A stretch of DNA of 64,000 bases from Pyropia yezoensis. Its lineage: Eukaryota; Rhodophyta; Bangiophyceae; Bangiales; Bangiaceae. The position numbers were made by a program, and so were the translations under genes. Below, piece after piece: positions 36,970 through 47,496 of this stretch (position 1 is its first letter; the number at the start of each line of letters is the position of its first letter). The stretch covers positions 4,665,727 through 4,729,726 of the forward strand of contig CM020619.1 of NCBI GenBank assembly GCA_009829735.1. Direction: 5' to 3'. A model generated the notes under the pieces. The model was not told the DNA's origin and did no database searches. It worked only from the letters and a program-made list of their open reading frames with translations.

Positions 36970-37534
36970 GCGTGCCGCAGCCGCCGGCCCCCTCCCCTGC
37001 CCCGCCCCTGCCCGCACCCTCCCCGCAGCCACCTCGCCGACCCGGCGTGGCGCACGCAGAGCGTGCGGGCACGCCGCCCCGTCCGTCGTCGGCGCAGGGG
37101 GAGGGCGGCGGGGGCGACCACGGCGCCGCCGGCGCGCAAGGAGTGGGCAGGCCCCCCGCCCGTGGTCTGCCACGCGGCGACACGGCTGGCGGCGTCCCCC
37201 CCCACCCGGCGCCAAGCGGCACCGGCCATCGGTCGTGCGGCGGGAGGGCACCAGCCGCCCAGCACGTGCCCCCCCCCCACGGCCGGCCGAGACAAGGGCG
37301 CACATATGGCGCCCAAGGGGGCGGGCGGGCACGTCTCCCAGGGGGAGGGCCAGTGCGCCGCCCGTCCACTTGCTTGCCCACCCTTTCCCCCATGCCCCCT
37401 TTCGCCTCGCCCCGTCCGCAACAAAATCTGCGCCGGCGACGGCGGTTCCACCGCAGCGCTTCCCTCTCCCCATCCCCCCCCACCCCTTCCCTCCCCCGCC
37501 ATACCTCCCCCCACCGTACCCCGCCTCCCCCGCC

Positions 37535-38545
37535 TCATGGGATGCGATCAAATGGCGCAGTGTCGGCGTAGCAGCGCGCCCACACCGCGTCGACGGCGCG
37601 CTCCGCCTTGGACCGGCCGCCCGGCACGAGGGCGGCGAGCCCCTCCTCGCCCCCCTCGGCCACACACTCCGTGTTCATCTCGACGCTCAGCACCGCCCGG
37701 CGGCGAACGCACGCCCGAAACTGCCGCCGCAGCGCCCAGTGCCCCCGCGCAACCACCTCCCGCAGGAAGGCACAGTCGCCCGACAGGGCGGCGGCGCGCA
37801 CCTCGGAGCACGCATGGTGCGCGCAGCGCCCCCAGTCCACCTCCGCGCGGCAGTCGTCGTAGGCGTGGATGAGCTCGTGCGCGAGCGTCGTGGCCGTGTG
37901 GGCCCGCGACGTCAGCCGGTTGGCGCACAGCACGACGGTGCGGGCAGAGGTGTAGCCGCCGGCAAGCGTCGGGGGGCAGGGCGTGCAGCCGACCGCGGTG
38001 GAGGGGAGGGCGCAGCCGCCGCGGCGGAGGTGCTTGAGGAGGAAGAGCACGGTGGGGTCCCTGTCAAGGTGAACACATGGGCGGACAGGGGGGTGGCAAC
38101 AGCACAAGCAAAAAGAAGAAACACGCAAACAGGCAACGTCTCAGGGGGGAAAAGCGTCAGCCCGGCAGATGTTACACATGTCCCCTCGTGTGAGGATGTG
38201 CATCAAGGACTGGCAGGGGGGCCGGGGTGACGGGGGGGACGAAGAGACGGTATCCCCCCGCGGTCAGTCCGTAGAGGTAAAACGAAGGCGCCTCCAGACA
38301 AAGACGACCACACAACGCAAATTAAAGAGCGGCAGCGGAGACGGCGGTGGCAGCGGGAGCGGTGGAGATGGCACGTACTTGGACAGCGCCGCGTCCTTCC
38401 ACGCCTCACAGCGGCGGAGCTGGGCGGCGGCCGCCGCCGCCTCGGCGGGCGTCAGTGGCGGCTCGGCCGCGTCGGCGCCAGGCGCGACCAGAGGCTCCCC
38501 CATCCCGGGCTCGTCGCTGCTGTTCGAGGCTGTGGGGGTGGCCAT
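37535..38545 (-). CDS. ATP23: ATP23 mitochondrial intermembrane-space metalloprotease/chaperone
   Basis: ATP23 (human XRCC6BP1/KUB3) is an M76 zinc metallopeptidase that in yeast matures ATP synthase subunit 6 and assists Fo assembly. Exon 1 is 38545-38379 (MATPTASNSS), donor GTACGT; exon 2 is 38060-37535 after TTGACAG. The join creates the codon in SKDPTVLFLL and gives 230 residues (yeast 227). The active-site helix reads TLAHELIHAYDDCR, with the HExxH zinc motif. It is followed by VDWGRCAHHACSEVRAAALS, then CVRRRAVLSV and the family-typical C-terminus DTAPFDRIP. Paired Cys residues (GCTPCPP, GDCAF, RACVRRR) fit a disulphide-bonded intermembrane-space protein. Every hallmark residue is intact. 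Confidence 0.96.
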
Positions 38546-39233
38546 GGCGCGGGGAGCGGGGGGGTTCGCGGCAGGAGGGGGGCAGGGCGCGGCGAGCAAG
38601 GAGGCCTGAAGAGAAAGGAGGCGCCGTAGGTGAGATGGCGTTGCAGCGAGTCGACGCGGACGCCGCGGGCCATCTCTCACCACCACGGCCGCTCAACTTG
38701 ATCATTGATGATCAAGTCCGCCTGCACAGGGAACAAGTTCGAGACAGTTTCATATGTACAGTACATGTACATACATACAGTACACCCGTACCTGGGTGGC
38801 ATTGGAAACTCAACTCAGCGGGTGGCCGCCGCGGGGATGGCCCATGCAACACGGCCGTGGCGGGCAAAGGGGGTTGCGCCGCCGCCGCTGTGGGCACGTA
38901 CATGACCGCGTCGGGCTCATGGAAGGGCGGTGGCGCCGCCGGCCTCCAGGATGGCAGGGGGTGTAGGGAGGGACAGGGGGGTGGCCACAGCGGGGCCTCT
39001 TCGCCAGGAAGCAATCGGCATCTCCCCCCTCCGGCAGTGCCCTACGAGGAGGTGGAGAGGGGGGGGGAGGGGCGGGCTTGACGGCTCTTCTCGCGGGGGC
39101 GCATGGAGCAACGGGGGCGGTTCACGCCCAGGAAAACCGCCCCGTCAACAGCGCGTGATTCAAGCGGGACGAGCGTAAATTTAGCAACGGACGGGCCACA
39201 TTCCTCTGTCCCCCGCCCGGCCCTCCCCTCCGC
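38546..39233. other. Intergenic region with GTAC-rich element
   Basis: This lies between the QPRTase-like gene 3' end and the ATP23 start. Positions 38700-38785 have lower GC and contain ATGTACAGTACATGTACATAC followed by ATACAG (GTACATACATACAG at 38767-38780). That 14-mer is also present at 10397-10410. I see no gene. Confidence 0.5.
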
Positions 39234-41537
39234 TCACCACGACACTGCACAAACGACCCCCACCCCCCCCTCTACTCCGTCCAGCTGTACAGCCAACACG
39301 TCAACGGCGTTACAAAAGTAGGAGGGCAGCGCCTCGGGCGTAAGCCCGCCCGACCCCTCCACCCGCACCTCCCGCCCGTGGGCGACTCGCAGCCGGGCGG
39401 CGGCATCACGGAACGCGGACGCCTCAAAGCCTGCCAACCGCACCGCATCGGCACCGGCCATGGCCGCCACCTCTGCCTGCCGCAACGTCCTGCACACCAC
39501 CGCCACCCTGCCATGGCGGCCGGCCAGCAGGCGGGCGGTGCAGACAACGGTGGTGGGCGCGCCGAGGGAGGACATGTGGCACGGGTGGAGGACCGCCCAT
39601 GGGCCACCGCAGTCGCCATCGGCACCGCCACTAACGGCGCCGTCGCCAGCGACATGCCCAGCATCGGCGGCGCCGCCCGGCAGCGGTACCGCCCCGCCGA
39701 CACGCAGGCCGTGCGCTTCGACCGCCGGCCACGCGGGCACAGAGGCCGTCTCGCCGGCGAGGCGGCCCTCCCAGCCAACGCCGCGGCCAATCTCGGCCAG
39801 GCGGGCGGCGGCGGTGGCCACCGACGACGCCCGCCGGAGGATGCCCGCTGCGAGGCGCTCGCCGCGCAGCAGCGCCCGAGCGGGGCCCCGCACCCGCGCT
39901 ACGGTCACGGGGACAGCGGCCGCAACGGCGCCGTCGGTCCACTCGTCGATATGGGGTGGAAGGGGGGGAGCGGCAGGGGGGGCCGCCTCTGGAGAGGGAA
40001 GCGGGGGCAGCGCGGGGGGCAAGTCCCGCATATCGACCGCCGGGGCCACCGTCTCTCCTTTCGGCGGGTCCAAGTCGCCGTGGACGTCGCCGTCCTCTCC
40101 CTCAGCCACCTCCCTCCCCTGCGGAATGGGCAGCCACTGGATGGTGCACCCCAGCTCTGACCATAGAATGTCCACAAACGGGCGCCCAGCAAGCATCGCC
40201 ACCCCCGTCAGTTGCAGCTCTGCCACCGCGGGGGCGTCACCGGCCAGACAGGCGGCCACGTCGCCAACGGGGGCCTCGCTGGCCAGCCAAGACTGCACCA
40301 ATGCGCGCATGGCAGCAGGGGGGGGGAGCGCCGCGGCGGCAGAGGCGGCCGCCCCGCCTGGACCAGTAGTGGCCAGCGGCAGGGGCAGCAGGTCGAGGGC
40401 GGGGTCGACAAAGCCCAGCCCGTCCGGGCTGTGAAAGGAGGCTGGGTCAAAGTCGGCATCGACCTCGTCAAGGGACGCCCCACCCGTAGCAGCAACGTCA
40501 CTCGTCAGCGGTAGCGTGTCGGGCGCGGGGGAGAGGGGGGGGGGCGACGTGGCCAAGGACAAGTCAATGGCTGGTTCGACGTTGCCGACGCTGCCGCCGG
40601 CAGGGGCTGGAGCGGTCGGGAGTGGGGGGTGTCCCGTTGCCTCAACGGCCGTCGCGTGGACAGTGGCAGTGGCAGCGGCAGCGGCAGCAGCGGTAGCAGC
40701 CGGGACTTGCAGGGCGGCGGCCATGTCCGCTATTCCCCCACCTCCCGCCTCCTCTACTGCCATGACAACGTCCATGTTGCCCCCCTCCTCCCCCCCATCC
40801 TCTCCTCCTCCGGGTGAAGGGGTCGACACCGGCGACGGCGCCGGCACGTCATACGCGTCAGGCCCCCACGGCAGGCCCGACATGTCCCCCTCCATGGTCG
40901 GGGGGGAGGTGGAAGCGTAGGGCTCGAGGCTGTCAGCGACCAGGCGCATGGCGGCCGACACGCAGCCAGGGGGAGTGGAGAACCCATCACATACAGTGGT
41001 GGGGGGCGTCACCAGGCCCTCTGGGAGGCCGTCCGCGTCGACCGCGCACGCGTAGACAGCCACTGCAGCCTCAGCGAGGCCGTCAACACTTTCGCCGTCA
41101 ACGTCAGTCGACGGCATGGTTGCGGCGACAGACAGCTCACTTCTATCGAAGCTGCTGCCGCCGCCGCCACCTATCGCACAGCCGACACCACTCTCGCCGC
41201 CGCCGCTGCCGTCGTTGCCGCCGCCGCTGCCGTCGTTGCCGCCGCCGCTGCCGTCGTTGCCGCCGCCGCTGCCGTCGTTGCCGCCGCCGCTGCCGTCGTT
41301 GCCGCCGCCGCTGCCGTCGTTGCCACCGCCGCTGCCGTCGTTACCGCCGCCGCTGTCGTCGCTGCCGCCGCCGCTGCCACCGCCCCCGCCGCTGCCACCA
41401 CCATCGCCCCCGCCGCTACCGCCGCTGCCGCCACCGCAGCCGCCGCTGGCCTTCGCCATCAGGTCGCACAAGGCACTTCTCGCCATGCCCGCGTCAAGAA
41501 CAGAGCGGGGTGAGTCATGGTCGACCGCAATGTCCAT
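39234..41537 (-). CDS. Quinolinate phosphoribosyltransferase-like protein lacking catalytic motifs (pseudoenzyme)
   Basis: The 767-residue ORF begins at ATG 41537. About 400 N-terminal residues are low-complexity, including seven copies of a GNDGSGG repeat. The C-terminal part follows the NadC/QPT fold in order: GVAMLAGRPFVDILWSELG and IQWLPIPQGREVAEG near residues 440-480 (N-terminal domain), GPARALLRGERLAAGILRR near 545-563 (matching GPxRxLLxxER of QPRTases), AAMAGADAVRLAGFE near 690-705, and VEGSGGLTPEAL followed by AVDVLAVQL near 722-750. The residues binding quinolinate and PRPP are not there. The DTRKTTPG segment reads GETASVPA, the GGGxNHR segment reads GGAVPLP, the IKDNH segment is absent, and DNF reads AGF. 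NAD-synthesis activity is therefore unlikely. A regulatory or structural role is inference. Confidence 0.72.
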   Translation of the reverse strand: MDIAVDHDSPRSVLDAGMARSALCDLMAKASGGCGGGSGGSGGGDGGGSGGGGGSGGGSDDSGGGNDGSGGGNDGSGGGNDGSGGGNDGSGGGNDGSGGGNDGSGGGNDGSGGGESGVGCAIGGGGGSSFDRSELSVAATMPSTDVDGESVDGLAEAAVAVYACAVDADGLPEGLVTPPTTVCDGFSTPPGCVSAAMRLVADSLEPYASTSPPTMEGDMSGLPWGPDAYDVPAPSPVSTPSPGGGEDGGEEGGNMDVVMAVEEAGGGGIADMAAALQVPAATAAAAAAATATVHATAVEATGHPPLPTAPAPAGGSVGNVEPAIDLSLATSPPPLSPAPDTLPLTSDVAATGGASLDEVDADFDPASFHSPDGLGFVDPALDLLPLPLATTGPGGAAASAAAALPPPAAMRALVQSWLASEAPVGDVAACLAGDAPAVAELQLTGVAMLAGRPFVDILWSELGCTIQWLPIPQGREVAEGEDGDVHGDLDPPKGETVAPAVDMRDLPPALPPLPSPEAAPPAAPPLPPHIDEWTDGAVAAAVPVTVARVRGPARALLRGERLAAGILRRASSVATAAARLAEIGRGVGWEGRLAGETASVPAWPAVEAHGLRVGGAVPLPGGAADAGHVAGDGAVSGGADGDCGGPWAVLHPCHMSSLGAPTTVVCTARLLAGRHGRVAVVCRTLRQAEVAAMAGADAVRLAGFEASAFRDAAARLRVAHGREVRVEGSGGLTPEALPSYFCNAVDVLAVQLDGVEGGVGVVCAVSW
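41197..41343. repeat. Seven 21-bp coding tandem repeats
   Basis: A 21-base unit containing CCGTCGTTGCC repeats seven times with few changes. On the minus strand, inside the QPRTase-like ORF, each unit encodes Gly/Asn/Asp/Ser heptads (GNDGSGG). Exactly 21-base periodicity keeps the frame. Confidence 0.9.
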
Positions 41538-42157
41538 GGGCGTCGACCGGCAGCGTGTGGGCGCGGGGGCGGCGAAGGGCGGCCGTGAAAGGCGGCGCGA
41601 CCCAAAACGGGGTCGAGTCGGACACTCGCGTCGCGCCGCCTCAAGACATGCGGCGACGGCGGGAACAACGTACTTACAATCCTACAACTAACATACACAC
41701 AGTACTTTAGAACATAAAATTTTACCTAAAGCGTGGACCGGTACAACCGGTATCAGATTTCGGCATCCGCCACTGCCGCGGAGCACATCCGCTTGGCCCT
41801 GCGATAGACATAGGTGCACTGCTGCTGGTTGCAGCGGCTACCGACGATCATCTCCGCAATATGGCCGACGACATCGACTGAGGACCGAAGATGGGAGCGC
41901 CACTGGAGATGGAGCATCACACAGGCAAGACGGAGGCATGCCGATGGGAGGACAGAACAGGTAGGTACACTCAAGTACCTCAAGACACAAGCAGCTCGCG
42001 TTCGTCCCGTCCTCCCGTCCTCACCTCCCCTATCCCTCACAGAGCGACTTGCCGTGGTGCCAAGCTCCACCCGTCTGACACCCAGCAACGTCCGGCTGCC
42101 AACCGCAACACTACCCGCTCTTTCCGCTGCGCAACAGGTCCTTCCAGTGCCGCCCCC
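41538..42157. other. Intergenic, lower GC
   Basis: Positions 41680-42080 have clearly lower GC, including an AT-rich stretch at 41700-41735. There is no ORF with recognisable features. This presumably contains the upstream region of the QPRTase-like gene and the 3' end of the secreted-protein gene, both on the minus strand. Confidence 0.4.
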
Positions 42158-42676
42158 TCACAACACCCGCACGTTGAGCACCCGCTCCCGCTGGGACGGG
42201 TCCCCGCCCCCCGTGTTGACGTACGCCCCCAGCCGGAGGGTGCCCGGGTAGATGTCCACCGTCCGCACGCGGCCGCGGTAGTCCCCGGCCAGCAGGTAGG
42301 GCGGCGCCTCGTCCGTGTGCGCCCACTGCCGTGGCGTCGTCCACACCACTGCGTACGTTGGCGCGTCGGGGTCGGCGGGGGCGGCGGCCATGAGCGCCGC
42401 GCCGCCGTCGGCGCTCGCCGACGCCGGGCCAACGACCGCGCCAATCGCAATCGGCCCCTCTGCCAGGTGGATGGTGCTCGTCGCGTTGAGGGGGTGGAGC
42501 CACTTGCCCGTCGCGGGGTTGATCATCCAAAAGGCGACAATGGTGATCACCTCGCCGGGGGGGGGCGGGTAGTAGGGCGCGGGGGCGGGGGTGGCCACCA
42601 CCGCGCCGGCGGTGGTGGCGACCAGCACCAGCGCCGCCGCGGCGAGGAGGCAAAGGCCCATGGCGATGGAGCGCAT
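42158..42676 (-). CDS. Secreted single-domain beta-sandwich-like protein
   Basis: The 172-residue protein starts MRSIAMGLCLLAAAALVL, a clear signal peptide ending near residue 28. The mature part reads IVAFWMINPATGKWL, then AEGPIAIGAVV, TTPRQWAHTDEAPPYLLAGD, and PGTLRLGAYVN at the end. This order (xFxLINAxTxxxI / inxRAxT / ExxAPYxLxGD / PGxxxLxAxPY) resembles small Ig-like domains found repeatedly in bacterial secreted and cell-surface proteins. This is a family resemblance from memory, without a database search. It has no Cys apart from one in the signal peptide and no transmembrane anchor, so secretion or a cell-wall location is likely. Confidence 0.6.
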   Translation of the reverse strand: MRSIAMGLCLLAAAALVLVATTAGAVVATPAPAPYYPPPPGEVITIVAFWMINPATGKWLHPLNATSTIHLAEGPIAIGAVVGPASASADGGAALMAAAPADPDAPTYAVVWTTPRQWAHTDEAPPYLLAGDYRGRVRTVDIYPGTLRLGAYVNTGGGDPSQRERVLNVRVL

Positions 42677-44502
42677 CGTCGAGCGAAAAGAAGGGGGTCG
42701 CGGAATCGGCGTACGCGCAAAGTGGAAGGGGGGGGGGGGGGGGTGAGGTCCGTGGAAAGCTGCGGCGGTCGCCGCTGGGGAGACGCGCGACGGGCGGGAG
42801 CGGGGCAGAGACAGAAGAGGGGGGGTAGGGCTCTTTGGCGGGGGTGGTGGGCAGCGGCGGTTTACCGGGACGACCAGTGGTGGTTCCACCCGGCCCGTCC
42901 CCCCTGGCAGGGCGGCGACGCGGTTAAAAGGGGGCGGCCGTCGCGCCTGCGGCCAGCCGGTTGCGCGTGGCGCCGCCACTACCGGCCCGCGGCGCCCCGC
43001 CCAGTGGGGAGCCACGCGCGGCGGGCGGCGGGTCTGCAGGATCGGGGGGCACGGGCGCCCGCCCCCGCCCGCACGACCGCCACGAGCCACCCCGCGATGC
43101 CATCCGCAGCGGTGCAGTTCAAGACGCTGGTGGGGGCGACAGTAGCGGCAGTTGCGGCGGCGGCGGCGGCGGCGGCAGCGGCGGCAGTGACTCCCTGTTT
43201 CCCCCCCCCCGCCCTCTTTTCCACCGAGGGCGCGACCGCCCGCGGTACCGAGGCGCCGCCGCCCAGTGGCGTAGGGAGCACGGACGTCGTGTGGGGCAGC
43301 GCAGCTGCGGCCGGAGCGCGTTGTGCCGTGCCGCCGCGGGCGATCCTCCCCCCCCCCCACGGCCCTTGTCCCGGGCAGGGCCGCATCATGGTGTGCCTCT
43401 GCCGCCGTGACGGGCGCGCCCCACGCACCGCCGCGGCAGCCGCAGGGGGGCGCGGTGCGTCGGCACCGGCGGCGACGGGCGGGGCGGGACGCGCTCGCCG
43501 CCAGCCCGAATTCGACGCCGACTCGCTCCCAACAAACGGCCTGACCAGGGGACTTGTCAGGACCCATTTGTACAAGTGATCAACGCCAGTCCCGGATCGT
43601 GAAGCGCAGACAGCCGGCGACACGTGCACTCTGGGCAAGTGTCTGCCTCCGGGCCGGTCGGCAGACAGCCGACCGCACGTGCACGACGGGCAACAGAAGA
43701 GGAGGTGGTCGGCCGACGCGGGGGCCCGCGGGGGAGGGGCGTTCCATTGTGACGGGGGAGCGTGCCGGCCGTCAAGCGGCCAATTCCCCCCCTCCCTCCA
43801 CCCCGCCCACCCCGCGGCAGCCCCCCCCCTCACCCTCAATTCCGACCGACCGGCCACCCTCCCCGCCACCGGGAACGCCGGGGGGGGGGGGCGGGGTGGA
43901 CTAGTGGGCGAGGGGCCTCCTCGGCGTCGCCCCTCCCACGCCCGCGGGCAGGCTGATGGGGTGCGGCCGCAGCGGCAGCCGCGGAAGCGGCGGCAGCCAG
44001 CGGTAGCGGCGGCCGCGGTAGCGGCAGCGGGCTCGACGGCGGGGGCGGGAGGGGACGGACCTTATGGGGTGGTGTGCGTGGACCCTCAAGGTGGAGGGGG
44101 GGAGGCGGGTGGGGGGGGTATCAAGCCCCTCCGCTGCCAATGCCGCCGACGGCAGCAGAGGCGGCAGAGGCAGCAGAGAGGTCGGATTTGGGGGGGGGGG
44201 CGTCGGCAGTCGGGAGGTGCCCGCGGCGGGCCCTTTGCCGCATGGGCTGGCTCACCCCCCCCGCTCCCCCCCCCGCTCCCGCCCCCCCTCCCCCCCCTCC
44301 CTACGCTGGCGCCCACCTCGCGTCGGCCTTCTCACGCCGGTGAGCTCTCCCGCCGAGTAGCAGCGGGTGTGTCTGCCAAACCCCCTCCCCGCTCCCGCTC
44401 CCCACCCCCACCCCCCCGTGCATGTGGCGGCCTGCACTGGCGTCCCCCCCCCACCCCTGCCCCCCACGCTCCTTCCCTGACATCCAACCTCTGGCACTCG
44501 CC
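42677..44502. other. Intergenic region, no gene recognised
   Basis: This contains a G-run at 42730-42743 and a GGC triplet tract near 43153-43190. Several ORFs are open on both strands, but the composition is Arg/Gly/Pro/Ala throughout. The ORF upstream of the secreted protein's start (to 43567) is in frame with it but has no protein-like features, so I did not use it. Confidence 0.4.
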
Positions 44503-45418
44503 ATGCGGCCCGTCTACCTAGACATCCGGCTGGCGGTCTTTGGCGTCTCCCTCCCCCCCCGCCGCCGCCGCCGCGCCCCCCCCCCACCGTCCACCTACGC
44601 GGTGCTGCTGACGCCGGCCCCCTACGCGTCGCCGTTTGCATCTTTGGCCTGTCCGTCGTCGCCCGTGTCGCCGTCGGTGCGGGGGGGGGCGGCCGGCGGC
44701 GGCCGGCAGTGGGCCCCCGCCGGCAATGGTGTTGACGGCGGTGGCGGCGGCGGCGGGGCGCCCTCGCCAGCCTCCCCCGTCTCCCCGTGGTCCCCCCCCA
44801 CCGGGGCGGCAGCCGTCGGCAGTGCCCCCTGGTCCCTGCCGCCGCCGCTGTGGCCGTCGCCAGCGTTGGGGGGGCCACCCGGCGGGCCGGCGCGGCCGGC
44901 CGCGCTGCCCCTCCCCTTCCCGACGGGGGCGGGGGACTCCCCCGGGCGGGCGGCGCAGGCGCGGCTGCTCCTCCCCCCCGGCCGGTCGCGGCGGCAGTCC
45001 AGCCCGGCGGGGCGTCGCCGCAGCCGCGGGTGGGCCACCCACCGCGGCAGCCTGGACGGCGGCACCAGCAGCCGCGGCGGGGGCGGGGCCGGCGGCGGGG
45101 GCGGTGCCCGCGGGGGGCCGCGGCGCTGGGCGGCCGCCTCCACCCTGTCCGTATCCCCCCGGCGGCGGGCCCGGCCGCCACGGCGGGCGGTCATCCCGCT
45201 GCCGCCGCCGGTGTGGGTGGAGCTCTGCCGCACCGAAGTGGTCCCCGCCGACGGGTGCCCGTCGTACGTGACCGCCCTGCGGCTGCCCTACCCGGCCACC
45301 CACCCATCGGCGCTGGATGACGCCGCACCGCTGTACGTGGCGGTGGTGGCCACTGGCTGCGGCGGCGGCCGCGGCCGCGGCGGCTGGGGTGGGGGGTGGG
45401 CGCGCCGCGGCGGCAACG

Positions 45419-45479
<61 letters not shown>

Positions 45480-45742
45480 CGGCGGTGGTGGAGGTGGTGA
45501 TGGCTTGGACGGCTGGGAGGGGTGGGGGGTGGGCGAGGGGGAAGAGGTCCTCGGGTGGACCTCTTTTTGTACCCGCCACCTGCGGGCGCCCCGGGATGGG
45601 TGCGTGGAGCGGGCGCTGTGGCACCCGGGGGAGGGGGGGGGCGGCCTCTCTCCGCGGGCGGGGGTGCCGTGGGGCAGCCCCGCCGCCGCCGCAATGTCCC
45701 TGGCCTATGGCGACGACGGCGGCGACAGCGGCGGTGGCGGCA

Positions 45743-45776
<34 letters not shown>

Positions 45777-47496
45777 AGGTGACGGCCCACGCCACGCCGG
45801 CTTTGTGCTCCTCTGTGGGGAGCGGGTGGTGGGGGGGCCACGCAGGGGGTGGCGGCTGCGGCTGGTGGTGGGGGCAGACACGGTGGCGGGTGCGGTAGAG
45901 CAGGGGGAGCGGGAGTGGGGGGGGAGGAAGGGGGGACACCGCCCCTGGTGGCGACGCCGTCGTGCGGCTGGGGAAGAGGGCGCCGGTGGCGCCGGCACCA
46001 GCGGTGGTCAGAGGAAGCCCTCTCCCCTTCCGGCCGCCCCCGCCCCCGTGCGCGTGTCGTACGTGCTCTACCACGGGGTGGTGGGCTCCACCGAGGGAGA
46101 CGAATTCCTCCCCGTCTACCGGTCTGCGGTGGTGGACGTGTTCCCCCCACCGTCGCCCCGGTGCGACGACGACGGCCGCGGCGGTGCGGCCCGCGACGGT
46201 GGCATCCGTGGCAGTGGTGGGCAGGGGCGGGGAGGAGACGTGCGGGCGCCCGCGGGCGGGGACGTTGCCGGGGGGCCACCCCCCCCCCCGCCACTGGCCG
46301 ACGCGTCGCTGGAGGTGGAGCTGGATCTCCACGCCGTCGTTGGCGACGACCCCACCCGGCCGCTGCGGATTGAGCTGTTTGGCGACGCTCACCCCGCGGG
46401 CGCCCCCCCCCCCGGCGGCTCTCCCCGCGGGGGCGCGGCCGCCGCCGCCGTCGGCGACGGGCGGGGCGGCCACGACGGCGCGCTGCCGGGCGGGCGGGGG
46501 GGTGCCCCGTGGGGGTGTGTCACCACCTCCCTCGGCTGCCTGGCGCTGGCCCGCCCGGGCGCCCGCCTGCCCATTGTGCCCGTGCCGGGGGGGCCGCTCC
46601 TCCGGGGCGCCCTCCGCGTCGAAGCGCCGCCGCCGCCCTCCGCGGTGGCCGCCGCGGCGGAAAAAGTGGCGGCGGCGGCGTCGACGGGGAGGACAACGAC
46701 GGGGGGGGCGGCCCCCGCGGTGGCGGGGGGTGGGACGGGGGGGGGGGTGCCCCTGCCGCCGCCGGGACGCCCCACCGCCCGGCATCCAGGGGCGGGCGGT
46801 GCGCCCGGCGTGCCCGCCCTGGGCCTCCCCACCACCCCCTCGGGGAGCTACACCCCAACGCCACCCCGGCGGGGCCGCGGCGGCGGCGGCGGCGGCGTGC
46901 CCGCCGCCATTGCTGCCGCTGGGCCGGCCGCCGCCACCACCCTGCGGCTGGTGGATACGGTGTGGACTGCCCCCGGGGGGCGAGCCGCCGCCGCCGCCGC
47001 CGACGCGGGCCACGCCCCCCCCACCCCCGCCGCCACGGCGACGCCCCCCACCCTGCGCGACGCGCCTGACTGGTACTGGGATGCAGACGACGCGGGGCGG
47101 GGGGTGGGGGGGGGGGGGGGGGGCGCCGGCGGCTGCGGCAGCGGTGACGACGGTGGCTGGGCGCCGTCAACGCGGGGCGGGGGTGACAGCGGTGGCGGCT
47201 CGGCGTGCGAGGCGCTTGCGCCTGCTGCCTGGGATGGGCCGCAAGGCAGCAGCAGCAGCGGCGGCAGTGGCGGTCGCAGTGGCGGCGGCAGCGGCGGCGG
47301 CAGTGGCGGGGGCGGTGGCAGTGGTTTTTCCCACCGCCGCCTCGCCCGTGCGGCGGCCGCGGCGGCGGCACCGCCGCCGCGTGGAGCGTCGCCGGTGGGG
47401 GTGCCGGTGTGGCCATCCCCGGCTGGGGGGCACCCAGTGTGGACGGCGCCGCCGGGGGGGATGGGGGGGGAGTACGGCCGTCGGTGGATGCCGTGA
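44503..47496 (+). CDS. C2-domain (copine-like) protein
   Basis: The 997-residue ORF starts at MRPVYLDIRLAVFGV. Between long Gly/Pro/Ala inserts, conserved segments appear in C2-domain order. VWVELCRTEVVPADGCPSYV near residue 235 resembles the WxxxGRTEVxxxNxxPxF signature at the start of copine C2 domains. YVLYHGVVGSTEGDEFL lies in the middle. LEVELDLHAVVGDDPTRPLRIELFGD near 605-627 is followed by WGCVTTSLGCLALARPGARLPIVPV, resembling the second C2 strands where copines read LRIEVxDxD ... FIGxxxTTLxEL. I see no von Willebrand A domain after it, and many Ca2+-ligand Asp residues are not obvious. It is therefore a C2-only or degenerate relative. A role in phospholipid binding is family-based inference. 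Confidence 0.45.

Larger units (their letters stand above)
35988..37534. other. Intergenic region between convergent PP4R1-like and ATP23 genes
   Basis: Positions 36045-36130 are an imperfect pentamer array of GGCTC/GGCTG. Positions 36907-36969 are a (GCC)n triplet repeat of about 20 units. ORFs on both strands are low-complexity. The two flanking genes point toward each other, so both 3' ends lie here. Confidence 0.55.

Noticed and set aside
41197-41343. CRISPR-like regular repeats
   Set aside because: The 21-base units have no unique spacers and encode GNDGSGG heptads inside an ORF, so this is a coding tandem repeat in a eukaryotic genome.
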